Of a stretch of DNA of 14,134 nt, positions 7,008-14,134 are shown in pieces. A model generated the notes under the pieces. The model saw only the letters and a program-made list of their open reading frames with translations. It was not told the DNA's origin and made no database searches. The stretch is taken from contig JAUHWE010000044.1 of assembly GCA_030424825.1 (NCBI GenBank), positions 1-14,134 of the forward strand. The letters are read 5' to 3'. Origin of the DNA: Verrucomicrobiia bacterium. GTDB lineage: Bacteria; Verrucomicrobiota; Verrucomicrobiia; Opitutales; Opitutaceae. Both the position numbers and the translations under genes were made by a program. How positions within the stretch are numbered: the first letter of the stretch is position 1; every line of letters starts with the position of its first letter.

Positions 7008-7466
7008 ATGAAACCTGCAATATCCACCTCTCGGAAAGCGACTAGGCCCGCTGCCTCAACGCCTGGCAGGAAAAAGACCGTGGACCGCCGAAATTCGAAA
7101 CCGAGTGTTAAACCAATGGTTGGGAAAGCGTCAGCGGCAACAAAGTCGTTCGATGTGAAACGCTTTTGCCGCGACTACCAGGTTATCCGCCCGGATCTCA
7201 CTCGGCTAACCGGGTATTCGCTTCGTTCGGTGGACAAGTGGGCCGCTGGCGACAAGCCTAGCACTGCCGCTCAGAAGCAATTGAAGGAGCTCGTGCGGCT
7301 GTTTGATGGACTCGCCGACCTTATGGAAAGCTCGTACATCGGCGAATGGCTCAAGACACCCAACGACGCCTTTGACGGCTCCACTCCCTTGCAAGTTATT
7401 GAGCGTGGGGAGAGCGATCGACTTTGGAGAATGATCTACCAACTCCAGACCGGCGAAGCCATGTAG
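7008..7466 (+). CDS. Xre/MbcA/ParS-type antitoxin
   Basis: The protein has 152 residues. Residues 1-47 are rich in Lys/Arg/Ser/Thr/Pro and probably disordered. Residues about 58-98 ('LTRLTGYSLRSVDKWAAG') look like the helix-turn-helix of Xre-type antitoxins. Residues 100-152 match the toxin-binding domain (DUF2384 type): 'WLKTPNDAFDGSTPLQVIERGE' (114-135), where most relatives read W-L-x-x-P-N-x-x-x-x-G-x-x-P. This domain normally plugs the active-site cleft of a partner RES toxin, and the RES gene directly upstream supports the pairing. The ATG at 7008 has only a weak AGAGA ahead of it. The long basic N-terminal tail is unusual for the family and may add non-specific DNA contact; this is inference. 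Confidence 0.85.
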   Translation: MKPAISTSRKATRPAASTPGRKKTVDRRNSKPSVKPMVGKASAATKSFDVKRFCRDYQVIRPDLTRLTGYSLRSVDKWAAGDKPSTAAQKQLKELVRLFDGLADLMESSYIGEWLKTPNDAFDGSTPLQVIERGESDRLWRMIYQLQTGEAM

Positions 7467-7797
7467 TTGATGCGTTGGACGAGCAAGCTTTGTGACGCTC
7501 CTGCCAAAGTATAGCAAGATTGTCTACGTGGCCTCGTTTTCACGAGTCGCCAGATCTCCCAAATCAGTCCGTGAGTTACGGTTCGGTTCTTGAAAAGAGC
7601 CTATCATCAAGAATCAAGCACTGACCCTATTTTGCTCATTGTATCGTTTTTCTTTCCTGAGCATAACAGTCAGTTAGTGGCGTTACTGATGTCCTCGAAT
7701 CAAATCACTTGCGGGTATCCTGATTTTAAAGCAGATTTTTTTAAGGGAAACCTCACCAAAGACACGTTCAGGCTATAGGTAGGTAGTAAGAATAAAT
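7467..7797. other. Intergenic region upstream of ECF sigma gene
   Basis: These 331 bases separate the antitoxin stop from the sigma-factor start. The only notable feature is the promoter-like motif at 7739-7768 near its right end, with AT-rich DNA just upstream (7722-7742). A 62-codon TTG-initiated frame (7590-7778) runs through the motif and has no coding character. No terminator for the toxin-antitoxin unit is evident. Confidence 0.6.
7739..7768 (+). promoter_or_regulatory. Candidate ECF promoter of the sigma-factor gene
   Basis: TTTTAAGGGAAA (7739-7750) is followed after 14 nt by CGTT (7765-7768). The same two blocks at identical spacing occur at 9409-9438 before the receptor gene. A GGAA-like -35 and a CGT-like -10 fit the general form of ECF-sigma promoters. 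Start of transcription would fall near 7775, about 20 nt before the sigma ATG. This suggests the sigma factor drives its own gene. Confidence 0.55.
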
Positions 7798-8337
7798 ATG
7801 ACGAAGCCGATCGGCCAATCTGACAATGAATGGCTTTTAAGCGAAATTGCACCGCATGCAGCGGAGGTGCGTCGGTGGCTGTGCAAACGGTTTCCGACCG
7901 TAGCCGATGTGGATGAAATCATTCAGGATGGATATGTGAGAGTGCTCGATCGGCAGCGAAAATCGCCAATCGCGCAGCCCAAGGCGTTCTTATTTGCGGT
8001 CTGCCGAAACCTTGCGATCGATTATCTCAGAAAACATAAGGTGGTATACTTTGAAAAACTTGGCGAGCACTTGGATGATCCGGTTTTGTCCACCGACGCT
8101 GAAGGAATACAAAACCAATTGAGCAAGAAGGAGCACCAGGAGATAATGATGGAGGCGATCAATCAGTTGCCCGACCGGTGTCGGAAGATCTTTTTGCTCC
8201 GAAAAGTCGAAGGACTTCCTCTTAAGAAAATCGCCCAACGATTGGGGATTTCGACGAAAACCGTAGAAGTTCAGATTTCGATCGGGCTCAAAAAATGTAA
8301 GGTGTTTTTTGCTAAGTACGTGAAGGAGATCGGGTGA
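7798..8337 (+). CDS. FecI-like ECF RNA polymerase sigma factor
   Basis: This 179-residue sigma-70-family protein has only regions 2 and 4, as expected for the extracytoplasmic-function class. Region 2 covers residues about 15-80 ('DVDEIIQDGYVRVLDRQ', 'PKAFLFAVCRNLAIDYLRKHK'). Region 4 covers about 112-172 ('INQLPDRCRKIFLLRKVEGLPLKKIAQRLGISTKTVEVQI'), where the last part is the helix-turn-helix reading the -35 element. It directs RNA polymerase to target promoters when released or activated by FecR. Its stop overlaps the FecR start as TGATG, so the two are translationally coupled. A purine-rich AGGTAGGTAGTAAG stretch precedes the ATG. It is most like the FecI subgroup linked to TonB-dependent receptors. 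Confidence 0.93.
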   Translation: MTKPIGQSDNEWLLSEIAPHAAEVRRWLCKRFPTVADVDEIIQDGYVRVLDRQRKSPIAQPKAFLFAVCRNLAIDYLRKHKVVYFEKLGEHLDDPVLSTDAEGIQNQLSKKEHQEIMMEAINQLPDRCRKIFLLRKVEGLPLKKIAQRLGISTKTVEVQISIGLKKCKVFFAKYVKEIG

Positions 8338-9362
8338 TGGTTACGAGATTGCGGGAATGGTGGACTCTTCGCTGGGGAAGCATCGATGCCAAGGCGGCGC
8401 TTTGGGTTGCGAGGAACGAGCGTGGATTGAGTGCGGAAGAACAGGCTGATTTTGATCAATGGCTCGCTGCAGAACCGCGACATGATGAGGCCTATTTTGA
8501 AATCCAGGTTATCTGGCAGGGTATGGATGAGTTAAGTAGTGACGCGGCCGAGGCATCGTTGCACGGTCCAGAAACTTCTAGGATCGTCAATGGGTTCTAT
8601 TGGATCAGTGGCTTGGCTGCCGTGCTGGTGCTGGGTTTGGCTTTTTGGTCGATCGACTTTAATGGGAGTAGCGGGCAAGCAAAGGCTACGACTTACGTCC
8701 TCGAAACATCGGGCTACAAGCGCCACGTACTGGAGGATGGCAGTACGTTAGAACTAAAACCAGACACACGGTTGACAGTCACCTATACCCAGTCCCAGCG
8801 GCGTGTGTTTCTAGAAAAAGGGGAAAGCTTTTTCTCCGTGGAAGGAGATCCGGATCGACCATTTGTAGTTGAATCAAAACTCGGTATCGTTACCGCGATT
8901 GGTACCGCCTTTTCGGTGAAGTTGGCGGCGGGATTTTCTGAAGTATGGGTAGTCGAAGGTAGGGTGAAAGTGGCAAAGCCAACAGCGATTGAAAACTATG
9001 AGAATCAAGTGTCTTCTTTGGAGAATGAAGTGGTCGCTGGACAGATGATCATTCAGGATACGACGAGCGGCCGTTATAATTACAAAGTGGTCAGCATCAG
9101 TCCTGAAGAATTGGAGGTCCAGCTAGAATGGAAGGATCGAATCTTGCAGTTTGTATCCGCTCCTCTCTACGAAATAGTAGCAGAATTCAATCGCTTAAAT
9201 GACGTGAAAATTATTCTCCTCAATGATGAAATGAAAACGAAACGTCTTACGGTTGCCATGGAGCCAGACAATTACCAGGATTTCGTGAAGATGCTGGAGT
9301 TATCTTTGGATGCTCAAATCAAATACGGCGAAAAGATTATATTTGTTTCTTCCCAAAAGTAG
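8337..9362 (+). CDS. FecR-family anti-sigma/sigma regulator
   Basis: This 341-residue inner-membrane protein has four parts. Residues about 15-60 form the cytoplasmic DUF4880 domain that contacts the sigma factor ('AALWVARNERGLSAEEQADFDQWLAAEPRHDEAY'). Residues 86-106 form one membrane helix. Residues about 117-215 form the periplasmic FecR domain ('RHVLEDGSTLELKPDTRL', 'FLEKGESFFSVEGDPDRPFVVES', 'AIGTAFSV'). The C-terminal domain (about 270-341) resembles the STN-like fold seen at FecR ends. It senses the substrate-loaded receptor from the periplasm and passes the signal to the sigma factor. I choose ATG 8337, which overlaps the sigma stop (TGATG) and has GAAGGAG about 8 nt upstream; GTG 8334 is in frame and also possible. 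Confidence 0.92.
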   Translation: MVTRLREWWTLRWGSIDAKAALWVARNERGLSAEEQADFDQWLAAEPRHDEAYFEIQVIWQGMDELSSDAAEASLHGPETSRIVNGFYWISGLAAVLVLGLAFWSIDFNGSSGQAKATTYVLETSGYKRHVLEDGSTLELKPDTRLTVTYTQSQRRVFLEKGESFFSVEGDPDRPFVVESKLGIVTAIGTAFSVKLAAGFSEVWVVEGRVKVAKPTAIENYENQVSSLENEVVAGQMIIQDTTSGRYNYKVVSISPEELEVQLEWKDRILQFVSAPLYEIVAEFNRLNDVKIILLNDEMKTKRLTVAMEPDNYQDFVKMLELSLDAQIKYGEKIIFVSSQK

Positions 9363-9408
9363 CTTGAGTCTCCGAATATGGACTAAAATCTGGGACGGTT
9401 CATTTTTG

Positions 9409-9438
9409 TTTTAAGGGTAAGTTCAACGAACCTACGTT
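9409..9438 (+). promoter_or_regulatory. Candidate ECF promoter of the receptor gene
   Basis: TTTTAAGGGTAA (9409-9420), then 14 nt, then CGTT (9435-9438). Together with the site at 7739-7768 the consensus is TTTTAAGGGWAA, TCA-x-C in the spacer and ACGTT. Transcription would start near 9445, about 28 nt before the receptor start. Having the same motif before the sigma gene and the receptor gene fits autoregulated cell-surface signalling. Confidence 0.55.
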
Positions 9439-9473
9439 ATACCGGGTGACGGAAGTTGCCCCTATGAAAATTA

Positions 9474-12400
9474 ATGCTCCTCATTCTATCCCCGAGTCTT
9501 CGATGGTTGATACGTTGCATCTGGCTTTGCGCAGGTGGTGTTCTCGTTTCCGCCAGCTTCGGTGCCGCTTCGAGCACGCTGTTCGATATACCGCAATCCA
9601 ATGCGATCGAGTCGTTGAAACGAGTGAGTATGCAAGGGGAAATTCAAATCGCGTTTTCGGACGTGGATGTGGAGGGCGTGACAACGCCAATGCTCTACGG
9701 GAGTTATTCTCCAGAGCAGGCATTAAGGCATTTGTTGGAAGGCACCGGCTTATTGGTAGTGAAAGCGAGCGACAATGGAGCCTTTGTTATCCTGCCGGAA
9801 GACCGGAATAACGACAACTTGGAAAAACCTCAAAAAGCGAAGCTACAAATTAGAGAAGAGATCGAAATGAATAATAAAAGAAATGACAACTGGTTGAAAG
9901 GCTTGATTAGCGTATTAGCGATCAGCGTTGGAGGCTCGCAGGGTCAGCTGACAGCTCAAGAGGAGCTTGAAGGCGAAGTCTACGAACTGTCGCCCTTCAC
10001 TGTGAATGAAGCGGAAAATGTAGGGTACCAAGCCACAAATACCTTAGCCGGCACGCGGTTGAGAACGTCGCTGCGGGATGTGGGATCTTCCATTTCAATC
10101 TTAACCGAACAGATGTTTGAGGATACCGGTGCCACGGATGCGAGCACCATCCTGTCCTATTCTTTAGGTGTAGAAGTGGGAGGGTTCCAGGGCAATTTTG
10201 CCAATGCCTCTTTTGGTCAAGGACGAACGGACGAGAACGCTAATCGGATCAATCCGCAAGGGAATCAACGCGTTCGTGGTTTGGAATCCGCAACCCTCAC
10301 CCGGAATTTCTTCCTCACCGAAATCCCCTTCGATAGCTACAATACTTCCCGGGTAACTATCAATCGCGGTCCTAACTCCATGCTGTTCGGGGTGGGCTCT
10401 CCTGGAGGCGTCATCAACAACAACCTGAACAACGCATCTGTGGGAGATAACTTTGGAGAGGTCGTTGCCCGGTTTGGCGGGCACGGTTCCCACCGGGTCT
10501 CTTTCGACTACAATAAGATTCTAGTAGAAGATCGCGTTGCTATCCGAGTCGCGGCCCTGAACGAGTCCCAAAAATTCAAACAAAAGCCTGCTTACGAGGA
10601 AGATGAACGCTTCTATCTGGCCACAGAAATCGTCGCGCTTAAAAATAAGAATAGCAATTTTTTCGGCGAAATGATCCTCCGAGCCAATATCGAGAATGGG
10701 GATATCACCAGCAATCCTGTCAAGGTGATACCTCCGCAGGACGACTTTTCGACATGGTGGAACCCTTCAAGTACCGACTTCGAGCAATATACCGGATTAT
10801 CCGCGCTTCCCGCGCATCAGCCACCTGTTTTCCAGTCTCAATACACAAGTAATTTCGTCGAAGACGGGTATACCTTGGAGTCCGATCCAACCTCTAGTAA
10901 CGTTCCTTATTTTGAGGCCTTCGCGCTTATTTATCCGGACGCCGCTGGCAACTTATTTCCCAATGCAGGAACCCCTCAGTTCCCCGGCGCGAATGGTTTC
11001 CAGGGCAGGCACCATGAAGGACCAGGCGTGCTTGCGTATGATATTAAGGTCACTCGAGATCCTAATAGCCAAGATTATGCACCGGGATTCTTTGTTCCGA
11101 GCATTCAGGATCGCAATATCTTTGACTACCACAACCTGTTGTTTTCCGGAGATACTTCTCGGGTCGCACAGGACTTTGATACGTATAATCTCACTCTAGA
11201 GCAGACCTTTTTTGAGGACAACCGTGCGGGCTTCGAGGTGGTGTTTGACAGCCAGGATTTTGAACGTTGGTCGCAGATAATGTTTGGAGATGCCATAGTC
11301 CGCAGTAGCCCCTCGGGCCCAGGTATTGACTATAATGAAGTGCTAGCCAATGGGGAGCCAAATCCTAATCTGGGCCGCCCCATGGTGGTTCAGAACGGCT
11401 CCAATAGTAACACCTTTAATGCCAGACGAGACGCCGCCCGCCTCACTGCCTTCTACGAGTTGAATTTCGAAGATATCTTTGCGGACGGCGTGGGCCGATG
11501 GTTAGGCCAGCATACCATTACCGGTCTCCTCGCTACTCAGGAATTAACTCAGGAGAATCGCAATTATGCCAACTCATGGTTTAGTGATGAAGTCGATGCC
11601 CAGGAGGTCCTAGGGGGACGAATTCCCGGCCAAAGGCCTCCCGTCCAAGTAGTCTATGTTGGCCCGAGTTATTTAGGTGCGAGCAGCCCGAGCGATGTGA
11701 GACTCGAACAGATCAATGTCCCTACGCCTCAAGACGGAGATGTTTACAATATTTGGTATAGGGGCTTCCCGAATTTTGCGGATTTCGGGGATTTGCGTGC
11801 CAATAATTTCCGAGTGGGAACCCACCTAAATGGAGGGAGCATGAGCAAACGAGAGATCGATTCAGAAGCTCTCGTCATACAAAACCGCTTTCTCGATGGC
11901 CACTTGGTCACTTTGTTTGGCTGGAGAAGCGACGAATCCATCGATACTGACAATATCGATACGACCGAACTCGAAGCGTTGACGGGTTTCGATAGCCAGC
12001 GAGACGAGTCAGGTATTTATAGAGATGAGTTCATCAGGCTCAGCGATACATCCCTGGAACCTGCTAAAGGCAGTACCTTTTCCCAAAGTGTGGTCCTTCA
12101 CATCCCTGAAGACTGGACATCGTTTCTGCCGGGCAATATGCGCTTGAGCGGTCACTTCAGTGAATCGGAGAATTTCTCGCCATCTGGAATTCGACGCACC
12201 GTTTATGGCGACGCATTGCCGCCGCCAACGGGGGTGACGGAGGAGATCGGTTTCACCATTGACGTAAACAGACGTTTCTCTGCCCGTTTTAACTGGTTCA
12301 CTACATCCTCCGAAAAGAAGAGCACCAATGACATCGGCTTGCTAAGTGCGGACGTCGCGCAGACGATCGAAAGAATCGCCTTTTCCCTAGACCGGACGGT

Positions 12401-13322
12401 TGTGCGTCCTATCAACGAAGGATTCACCTTCGAGGAAGCCAAGGCATTCTGGCTGCTGGGAGATCCTCAGTCCGCATTCCGCCCAGCCCCGGGTGAGGAC
12501 CCCATTCCGAATATCAACTCTTACGAGGATATGTTCCAAGCGCTTCTTGAGATTCTTCCGCCGGACGTGAGGGCTTACCACAATTTCCAGCTAGTGGACC
12601 AGGGAAGTACGGTTCGAATTGAGAGGGAGCCCCGCGATCGCCCGATCGCCACTAGCGACCTCGTTACCGAGGGCTTCGAAATCGACCTAGTGGCCAACCC
12701 GACGAAAAACTGGCGCCTTCAGCTGAACGTAGGAAAGGCGGAAGCGATTTCCTCCAATGGGGCCCCCGAGCATAAAAGAATGGTGGACTACATGAATCAG
12801 CAATGGGCCAGTTCGGGTTTCTTTGGTCTCCGTGATTCCATTACGTTTGGCGCAGCGGCCGGCTTCGAACGGCGTTGGAGCGCCCGTGTCAATACGCCTC
12901 TCGATGCCTTTTTGGCCAAAGAAGGTACCACCGTTCCGGAACTACGGGAGTGGAGAGCCAATCTGATCACCAATTATCAATTTAGTGATGATAGTATTCT
13001 CAAAGGGTGGTCCGTAGGGGGAGCTACTAGATGGCTGGATGATATTACCATCGGGTTCCCCACGTTTGTGAATGAGCAGGGATCGATTACACCCGATCTG
13101 ACTAGTCCCATCAATGCTCCGGACCTGCTTAATGGCGACCTTTGGGCCGGATATCACCGCAGGTTGAATGACAGGGTCGACTGGAAGATCCAACTGAATG
13201 TACGTAATGCCTTTGGCGACGACGACGACATCCCGGTTGCGGCAGATCCTGACGGCAATATTGCGGTCATTCGGATTCCGAACGAGCGAATGTGGTTTTT
13301 GACCAATACGTTTTCGTTCTAA
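9474..13322 (+). CDS. TonB-dependent outer-membrane receptor with STN signalling domain
   Basis: The protein has 1282 residues. Residues about 8-32 form a signal peptide ('LIRCIWLCAGGVLVSASFGA'). Residues about 36-108 form an STN (secretin/TonB N-terminal) domain with 'FDIPQSNAIESLKRVSMQGEIQI' and 'YSPEQALRHLLEGTGL', the periplasmic part that signals to FecR. Residues 132-162 look like a second signal peptide starting at an internal Met. The plug follows from about 168 ('ELSPFTVNEAENVGYQATNTLAGTRLRT', 'RVTINRGPNSMLFGVGSPGGVINNNL'), then a long beta-barrel ending in a C-terminal Phe ('MWFLTNTFSF'), the usual outer-membrane insertion signal. It imports an unknown ligand using TonB energy. The ATG at 9474 has no clear Shine-Dalgarno. 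An alternative start at ATG 9867 would give a receptor without the STN domain. Confidence 0.93.
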   Translation: MLLILSPSLRWLIRCIWLCAGGVLVSASFGAASSTLFDIPQSNAIESLKRVSMQGEIQIAFSDVDVEGVTTPMLYGSYSPEQALRHLLEGTGLLVVKASDNGAFVILPEDRNNDNLEKPQKAKLQIREEIEMNNKRNDNWLKGLISVLAISVGGSQGQLTAQEELEGEVYELSPFTVNEAENVGYQATNTLAGTRLRTSLRDVGSSISILTEQMFEDTGATDASTILSYSLGVEVGGFQGNFANASFGQGRTDENANRINPQGNQRVRGLESATLTRNFFLTEIPFDSYNTSRVTINRGPNSMLFGVGSPGGVINNNLNNASVGDNFGEVVARFGGHGSHRVSFDYNKILVEDRVAIRVAALNESQKFKQKPAYEEDERFYLATEIVALKNKNSNFFGEMILRANIENGDITSNPVKVIPPQDDFSTWWNPSSTDFEQYTGLSALPAHQPPVFQSQYTSNFVEDGYTLESDPTSSNVPYFEAFALIYPDAAGNLFPNAGTPQFPGANGFQGRHHEGPGVLAYDIKVTRDPNSQDYAPGFFVPSIQDRNIFDYHNLLFSGDTSRVAQDFDTYNLTLEQTFFEDNRAGFEVVFDSQDFERWSQIMFGDAIVRSSPSGPGIDYNEVLANGEPNPNLGRPMVVQNGSNSNTFNARRDAARLTAFYELNFEDIFADGVGRWLGQHTITGLLATQELTQENRNYANSWFSDEVDAQEVLGGRIPGQRPPVQVVYVGPSYLGASSPSDVRLEQINVPTPQDGDVYNIWYRGFPNFADFGDLRANNFRVGTHLNGGSMSKREIDSEALVIQNRFLDGHLVTLFGWRSDESIDTDNIDTTELEALTGFDSQRDESGIYRDEFIRLSDTSLEPAKGSTFSQSVVLHIPEDWTSFLPGNMRLSGHFSESENFSPSGIRRTVYGDALPPPTGVTEEIGFTIDVNRRFSARFNWFTTSSEKKSTNDIGLLSADVAQTIERIAFSLDRTVVRPINEGFTFEEAKAFWLLGDPQSAFRPAPGEDPIPNINSYEDMFQALLEILPPDVRAYHNFQLVDQGSTVRIEREPRDRPIATSDLVTEGFEIDLVANPTKNWRLQLNVGKAEAISSNGAPEHKRMVDYMNQQWASSGFFGLRDSITFGAAAGFERRWSARVNTPLDAFLAKEGTTVPELREWRANLITNYQFSDDSILKGWSVGGATRWLDDITIGFPTFVNEQGSITPDLTSPINAPDLLNGDLWAGYHRRLNDRVDWKIQLNVRNAFGDDDDIPVAADPDGNIAVIRIPNERMWFLTNTFSF

Positions 13323-13342
13323 GATGTTAGGGCTATCTTGAA

Positions 13343-13355
13343 GCAGATAATCTGC
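13343..13355. other. Small hairpin after the receptor gene
   Basis: GCAGA-TAA-TCTGC forms a 5-bp stem 21 nt after the receptor stop. No T-run follows, so it is at best a weak terminator or an mRNA 3'-end stabiliser. The rest of the 141-bp gap before the DUF1552 gene shows no copy of the TTTTAAGGG/CGTT motif. Confidence 0.25.
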
Positions 13356-13463
13356 GAGCTAAATAGAGGAATTCCTTAGCACAGTATTGATATTTAGAGT
13401 ACATAATCAAGTCCTCATCTTACTCCCTTAGGTTTCCGTAAGACTCCACATCACCTAAAAACA

Positions 13464-14134
13464 ATGCAAATACATCGACGCACATTCTTGAAGGGCATCG
13501 GCGGAGCGTTGACACTTCCTCTGTTGGAATCTTTTTCCTTTGGGAGTCCGTCGACCGAGGTTCCTATGCGGTTTCTGGTTGTTGGGAACCCGCTTGGGAT
13601 GCATCCGGAGTACTTTTTCCCAGACGAGTTCGGAAAAGCCATTACGCTACCGAAGACTCTCAGGTCCCTCGAGTGGTTGAAAGAGCGAATGACCATATTG
13701 TCGCATACCGATCATGGGATGGTCAGTGGCCATGGACGGGAAATATCCTTTCTGAATGGCATTCTTCCAGAGAATGCCTCGGCCTATCCAGAAAAGAATA
13801 TTTCCATAGACCAATTGATTGCCCGTCGCATCGGATCAAACGCCCGCTTTTCTTCGATTCATGCAGCCTTGGAAAACGGTATCCGTATGAGCTGGAATTC
13901 CAACGGTGTTGAAATCAAACCCTACACCGATCCGCAAAAACTGTTCGACCATTTGTTTCTCAATCTGTCTGCCCGCGAGCGAAGTGTTCGCCGTGAATTG
14001 ATAGAGCGTAATGGCAGCATCTTGGATGCTCTCGGAGAACAACTTTCGAGTCTCAAGCGAAACGGCAGCAGTGCGGACCGTATTCGCCTTGATCAATACG
14101 AGACCTCAATTCGTGAACTGGAGGGCAGTTTTGC
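13464..14134 (+). CDS. Tat-exported DUF1552 protein, N-terminal part
   Basis: The visible 223 residues begin with a twin-arginine signal: 'HRRTFLKG' (4-11) followed by 'GGALTLPLLESFSFG' (13-27). The rest matches my recollection of DUF1552, a family abundant in Planctomycetota and Verrucomicrobiota: 'FLVVGNPLGMHPEYFFP' (37-53), 'RMTILSHTDHGMVSGHGR' (75-92), 'SIDQLIARRIG' (114-124) and the 'DRIRLDQYETSIRELE' helix (205-220). The gene is cut by the right window edge. DUF1552 function is not established; members are often encoded next to DUF1592/DUF1588 cytochrome-like proteins, which might lie beyond the edge. Folded export suggests a cofactor or metal. It is co-directional with the receptor gene, 141 bp behind it. 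The Shine-Dalgarno is weak. Confidence 0.88.
   Translation, partial: MQIHRRTFLKGIGGALTLPLLESFSFGSPSTEVPMRFLVVGNPLGMHPEYFFPDEFGKAITLPKTLRSLEWLKERMTILSHTDHGMVSGHGREISFLNGILPENASAYPEKNISIDQLIARRIGSNARFSSIHAALENGIRMSWNSNGVEIKPYTDPQKLFDHLFLNLSARERSVRRELIERNGSILDALGEQLSSLKRNGSSADRIRLDQYETSIRELEGSF

Noticed and set aside
7590..7778. 62-codon frame upstream of the sigma gene
   Set aside because: It starts at TTG, has no ribosome-binding site or recognisable domain, and runs through the candidate promoter.
9446..9811. 121-codon frame overlapping the receptor start
   Set aside because: It is out of frame with the STN-domain coding sequence and its product is low-complexity Arg/Ser-rich, as expected of a shadow frame.
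13367..13376. AGGAATTCCT palindrome after the receptor gene
   Set aside because: The 10-bp palindrome does not extend and has no partner site; it is plausibly chance.
1..14134. CRISPR array, tRNA, rRNA, insertion sequence or prophage genes
   Set aside because: I saw no regularly spaced direct repeats, cloverleaf-like segments, transposase or phage protein motifs on either strand.

Overview
The window looks like a piece of a Verrucomicrobiota chromosome, probably class Opitutae. The main clue is the large TonB-dependent receptor, whose plug begins with the ELSPFTV-type motif followed by 'VGYQATNTLAGTRLRT', typical of Opitutae receptors. A FecI/FecR pair encoded with the receptor, a Tat-exported DUF1552 protein and short GGTAGGGC-type intergenic repeats fit the same picture. 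This assignment rests on remembered family features; no database search was run.

Layout: (1) 1-171, minus: N-terminus of an exported beta-propeller-like protein, cut by the window edge. (2) 410-1030, plus: DEDDy 3'-5' exonuclease, closed by a hairpin. (3) 1114-2882, minus: a three-gene operon (NmrA-like NAD(P)-binding protein, DUF1772 membrane protein, SnoaL-like ester cyclase), transcribed divergently from a cupin/AraC regulator (2959-3912, plus). (4) 4165-5901, minus: RadD, a DNA-repair helicase-like ATPase. (5) 6344-7466, plus: a RES-Xre type II toxin-antitoxin pair with the toxin gene first and an 18-bp palindrome between the genes. (6) 7798-13322, plus: ECF sigma factor, FecR-type anti-sigma regulator and a 1282-residue STN-bearing TonB-dependent receptor, forming one cell-surface signalling unit. 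(7) 13464 to the window end, plus: a Tat-exported DUF1552 protein, truncated.

How they work together: in group 6, substrate binding to the outer-membrane receptor should be relayed by its periplasmic STN domain to FecR and then to the ECF sigma factor. The same two-block motif, TTTTAAGGG(A/T)AA with CGTT at a fixed 14-nt spacing after GGGWAA, lies just upstream of both the sigma gene and the receptor gene. It is the best candidate for the promoter this sigma factor recognises. In group 3 the AraC regulator probably controls the divergent reductase-like operon. Three intergenic regions hold copies of a short GC-rich inverted-repeat element. I see no tRNA, rRNA, CRISPR array, insertion sequence or phage gene.
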